A DNA stretch of 15,152 nucleotides from NCBI GenBank assembly GCA_014860005.1, contig JACZKP010000187.1, positions 1-15,152 on the forward strand. Direction: 5' to 3'. The notes beneath the pieces were generated by a model. It was not told the origin of the DNA. It made no database searches and saw only the letters and a program-made list of their open reading frames with translations. Shown here in pieces: positions 13,764 through 15,152 of this stretch. This DNA is from Verrucomicrobiota bacterium. Its GTDB lineage: Bacteria > Verrucomicrobiota > Verrucomicrobiae > Limisphaerales > UBA11358. Made by a program: the position numbers and the translations under genes. The number at the start of each line of letters is the position of its first letter. Within the stretch, counting starts at the first letter, position 1.

Positions 13764-14690
13764 TCAGGTTGGTTTGCGCTCCTGAAGCTCGACCCATCGG
13801 AGCATCTGGAGCGTGTACTCCGCACCTGGCTCTCGCGCACTCTTTGATTCCGAAAGCCACTGCGATATCTGCGTTGGGTCCACATCCAGCACTTTTGCCA
13901 GCGTGGTCTTCGCCCCGATTGCCGCCGTCGCTTTCTGAAGCCGTCGCTTGAGCTCGGGCCATTGCGGTTTCACTTTCACGTCATCACCAATAAATGAGCC
14001 TGACGTTTCCGTCAAGCTCTTTTTTTGACCCTCGCCCCTCACCAGCGCCGCCTCCAATGCGAAATGCAACCGTTTCACCTCCGCGATCCGCTGCTGCACG
14101 CGCTCGTGAAAATCCAACGCGGAGTCCCCGGACGATTCAAGAAACCTTTTCAGCAACGTCTCGGCCTGGCGCTTCAAGCCGTCCAGATAATCATTCAACT
14201 TTTCGTCCGGTAGATACGCCAACCAGCGTCGCAACCAGAGCCGCACCAACTCCTCTGCGCGCAGCCGCCCCGCCGTGTCCATTGATAGCCTGAACAGAGG
14301 AAAGGACGGTTGCGCTTCCGTCAACCATGCCGCGCGCGAATCCAACAATCGCGGGTGCAGAACCTCGGTGAAAACCAATGAAAACAGAGTCCTTGGCCCA
14401 TAGTCCAGTTCCTCGGGAGCGGGATAAGTGATATACGATTCAGCCTCCATCAAGTCGGGACGCACGCCGGCCAGCCACTCCGGATTCAACAAAGGGAACC
14501 GCGAGAGAATCTGATACGCCGACCGGTAGTTCAGTTGTGATCGTCCACCTTCGTAACTCGACAATAGATTGGGGTCCATGCCTATGAATCGCGCGAAGGC
14601 AGCGCGAGAGAGTCCGGTGGCTTTCCGGAACTTCAGCAGGCGGGCGCAGATGGCCCGCTCTTCTTCTGGCAACGCAAACTTCCGCGGCAC
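13764..14690 (-). CDS. Regulator with two helix-turn-helix domains
   Basis: This 308-residue protein carries an XRE-like HTH at about residues 13-70 (LLKFRKATGLSRAAFARFIG, then DPNLLSSYEGGRSQLN, where the recognition helix is expected). It has a second, separate HTH at about 244-301: TTLAKVLDVDPTQISQWLSE followed by PGAEYTLQMLRWVE, the pattern of repressor-type HTH in Verrucomicrobia and phages. The middle, about 75-230, is helical with a possible coiled coil near 165-215 and no peptidase or ligand motif I recognise. The start is GTG 14690-14688; no Shine-Dalgarno precedes it and a promoter places the transcript start within a few bases. It is divergent from a small HTH gene and heads a three-gene operon, as a lysogeny-type repressor would. 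The exact role is unproven. Confidence 0.78.
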   Translation of the reverse strand: MPRKFALPEEERAICARLLKFRKATGLSRAAFARFIGMDPNLLSSYEGGRSQLNYRSAYQILSRFPLLNPEWLAGVRPDLMEAESYITYPAPEELDYGPRTLFSLVFTEVLHPRLLDSRAAWLTEAQPSFPLFRLSMDTAGRLRAEELVRLWLRRWLAYLPDEKLNDYLDGLKRQAETLLKRFLESSGDSALDFHERVQQRIAEVKRLHFALEAALVRGEGQKKSLTETSGSFIGDDVKVKPQWPELKRRLQKATAAIGAKTTLAKVLDVDPTQISQWLSESKSAREPGAEYTLQMLRWVELQERKPT

Positions 14691-14698
14691 AACCGGAG

Positions 14699-14727
14699 TC
14701 TATACAGCCGCCCCAAGGCGCAGTAAA
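14699..14727 (-). promoter_or_regulatory. Predicted promoter of the dual-HTH regulator operon
   Basis: On the minus strand TTTACT (14727-14722) and TATAGA (14704-14699) are separated by 17 bases. Transcription would begin near 14692, within about two bases of the GTG start at 14690. The -35 box overlaps the inverted repeat at 14721-14735. Confidence 0.5.
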
Positions 14728-14735
14728 AAAAACTG
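14721..14735. promoter_or_regulatory. Possible operator, CAGT-N7-ACTG
   Basis: CAGT (14721-14724) and ACTG (14732-14735) form a short perfect palindrome around seven A's. It lies between the two divergent promoters and over the -35 box of the minus-strand one, the place expected for an autoregulatory site. At four bases per arm it could be chance. Confidence 0.3.
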
Positions 14736-14745
14736 AAACGAGGTG

Positions 14746-14773
14746 TTGACAGAATCAGAGTTACCATTAATCT
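14746..14773 (+). promoter_or_regulatory. Predicted promoter of the rightward HTH gene
   Basis: A perfect -35 TTGACA (14746-14751) is followed after 16 bases by TAATCT (14768-14773). Transcription would start near 14780, only about three bases before the ATG at 14783, so the message would be leaderless or nearly so. Confidence 0.6.
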
Positions 14774-14782
14774 GCAATAACG

Positions 14783-15034
14783 ATGCAAACCAATGCAACC
14801 AGCGCAAAGCCAAGTAAGGCCGGCCCCCGCATCGCCGGTTTAACCAGGGCTGCGGTGGACCTTGGCGTTCACCGGACCACGCTTTACAGGAATCTGACCG
14901 GGCGGTCGCACAACGCCGTTCTCTTTCTCAGGTTTCAAGATTGGCTACGTCTCCGCAAAGAAACTCAACCACCACGCAGTTCCCATACACCACCACATGA
15001 CATCGACACTGCTGCAATTCCTTGCCCGCGCTGA
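14783..15034 (+). CDS. Small helix-turn-helix protein
   Basis: This is an 83-residue basic protein. Residues of about 16-45 read IAGLTRAAVDLGVHRTTLYRNLTGR, a clear HTH with the turn at DLGVH and a recognition helix RTTLYRNLTG, as in small phage regulators. The N-terminus is Ser/Lys/Ala-rich and the C-terminus is Pro/His-rich and probably disordered. ATG 14783 is preceded by no Shine-Dalgarno but by a good promoter about ten bases away, suggesting leaderless translation. It is divergent from the dual-HTH regulator, a CI/Cro-like layout, so it may control the switch to the rightward operon. The next gene starts inside its last 38 bases, so the true C-terminus is somewhat uncertain. Confidence 0.65.
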   Translation: MQTNATSAKPSKAGPRIAGLTRAAVDLGVHRTTLYRNLTGRSHNAVLFLRFQDWLRLRKETQPPRSSHTPPHDIDTAAIPCPR

Positions 15035-15152
15035 CCAGATCGAAGCGCGCAAAAAGGAACTCACCACACGCCGCGAAGAAATCATCGCGGCCAAAGAAAA
15101 AATCTTTGACGCCGCCGGCCCCGAAGACGCCGAAGCCTTCGGCAAAATTGGG
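14997..15152 (+). CDS. Hypothetical protein, N-terminal part (3' end outside window)
   Basis: The frame is open from ATG 14997 to the right edge, 52 codons. The visible part begins MTSTLLQFLARADQIEARKK and continues into a highly charged Glu/Lys/Arg helix, a likely coiled coil, before a GPEDAEAFG turn. No family can be named from this much. No Shine-Dalgarno is seen; the start lies inside the HTH gene, overlapping it by 38 bases, so translation may be coupled. It appears to be the second gene of the rightward operon of the presumed element. Confidence 0.5.
   Translation, partial: MTSTLLQFLARADQIEARKKELTTRREEIIAAKEKIFDAAGPEDAEAFGKIG

Overview
The window looks like a chromosomal piece of a GC-rich Gram-negative bacterium, most likely a verrucomicrobial (Pedosphaera/Limisphaera-like) or related PVC-group species. 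This rests on the 24-residue leucine-rich repeats, the divergent but complete rpsB-tsf pair, frequent GTG starts, few strong Shine-Dalgarno sites and the style of the small helix-turn-helix proteins. It is an inference from protein character; no database search was possible.

Left part (1-3371): the C-terminal end of a leucine-rich-repeat protein and an ATGA-coupled three-helix membrane protein, a 528-base gap, then the housekeeping genes rpsB (ribosomal protein S2) and tsf (elongation factor Ts), closed by a textbook rho-independent terminator.

Middle part (3483-9889): a promoter followed by six tightly overlapping plus-strand genes: an acyl/aryl AMP-ligase, an acyl carrier protein, a condensation/wax-synthase-like acyltransferase, an FAD-dependent oxidoreductase, a PaaK-like AMP-ligase and a family-2 glycosyltransferase fused to a DUF2062-type membrane domain. 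Every junction overlaps by 4-11 bases, so this is almost certainly one operon. The parts imply that a carboxylic acid is activated, tethered to the carrier, oxidised and transferred or condensed, and perhaps glycosylated at the membrane. There is no ketosynthase and the product is unknown. This is one of the two most interesting loci here. A convergent minus-strand lipoprotein-like gene follows.

Right part (10842-15152): a tRNA-Val(CAC) gene, then about 560 non-coding bases carrying four copies of TGTGCG[G/C]TTT, then accessory genes of unrecognised families. Two overlapping plus-strand genes face a three-gene minus-strand operon (a regulator with two HTH domains, a possible ribbon-helix-helix protein and a small acidic helical protein) that ends in a strong terminator. 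The regulator is divergent from a small HTH gene, and its operon faces a further gene cut by the window edge. Promoter-like sequences lie so close to both divergent start codons that both mRNAs could be leaderless, as in some phage immunity switches. The layout (tRNA, recombinase-arm-like repeats, divergent regulators, unknown small genes) suggests the edge of an integrated mobile element; no integrase is visible within the window.
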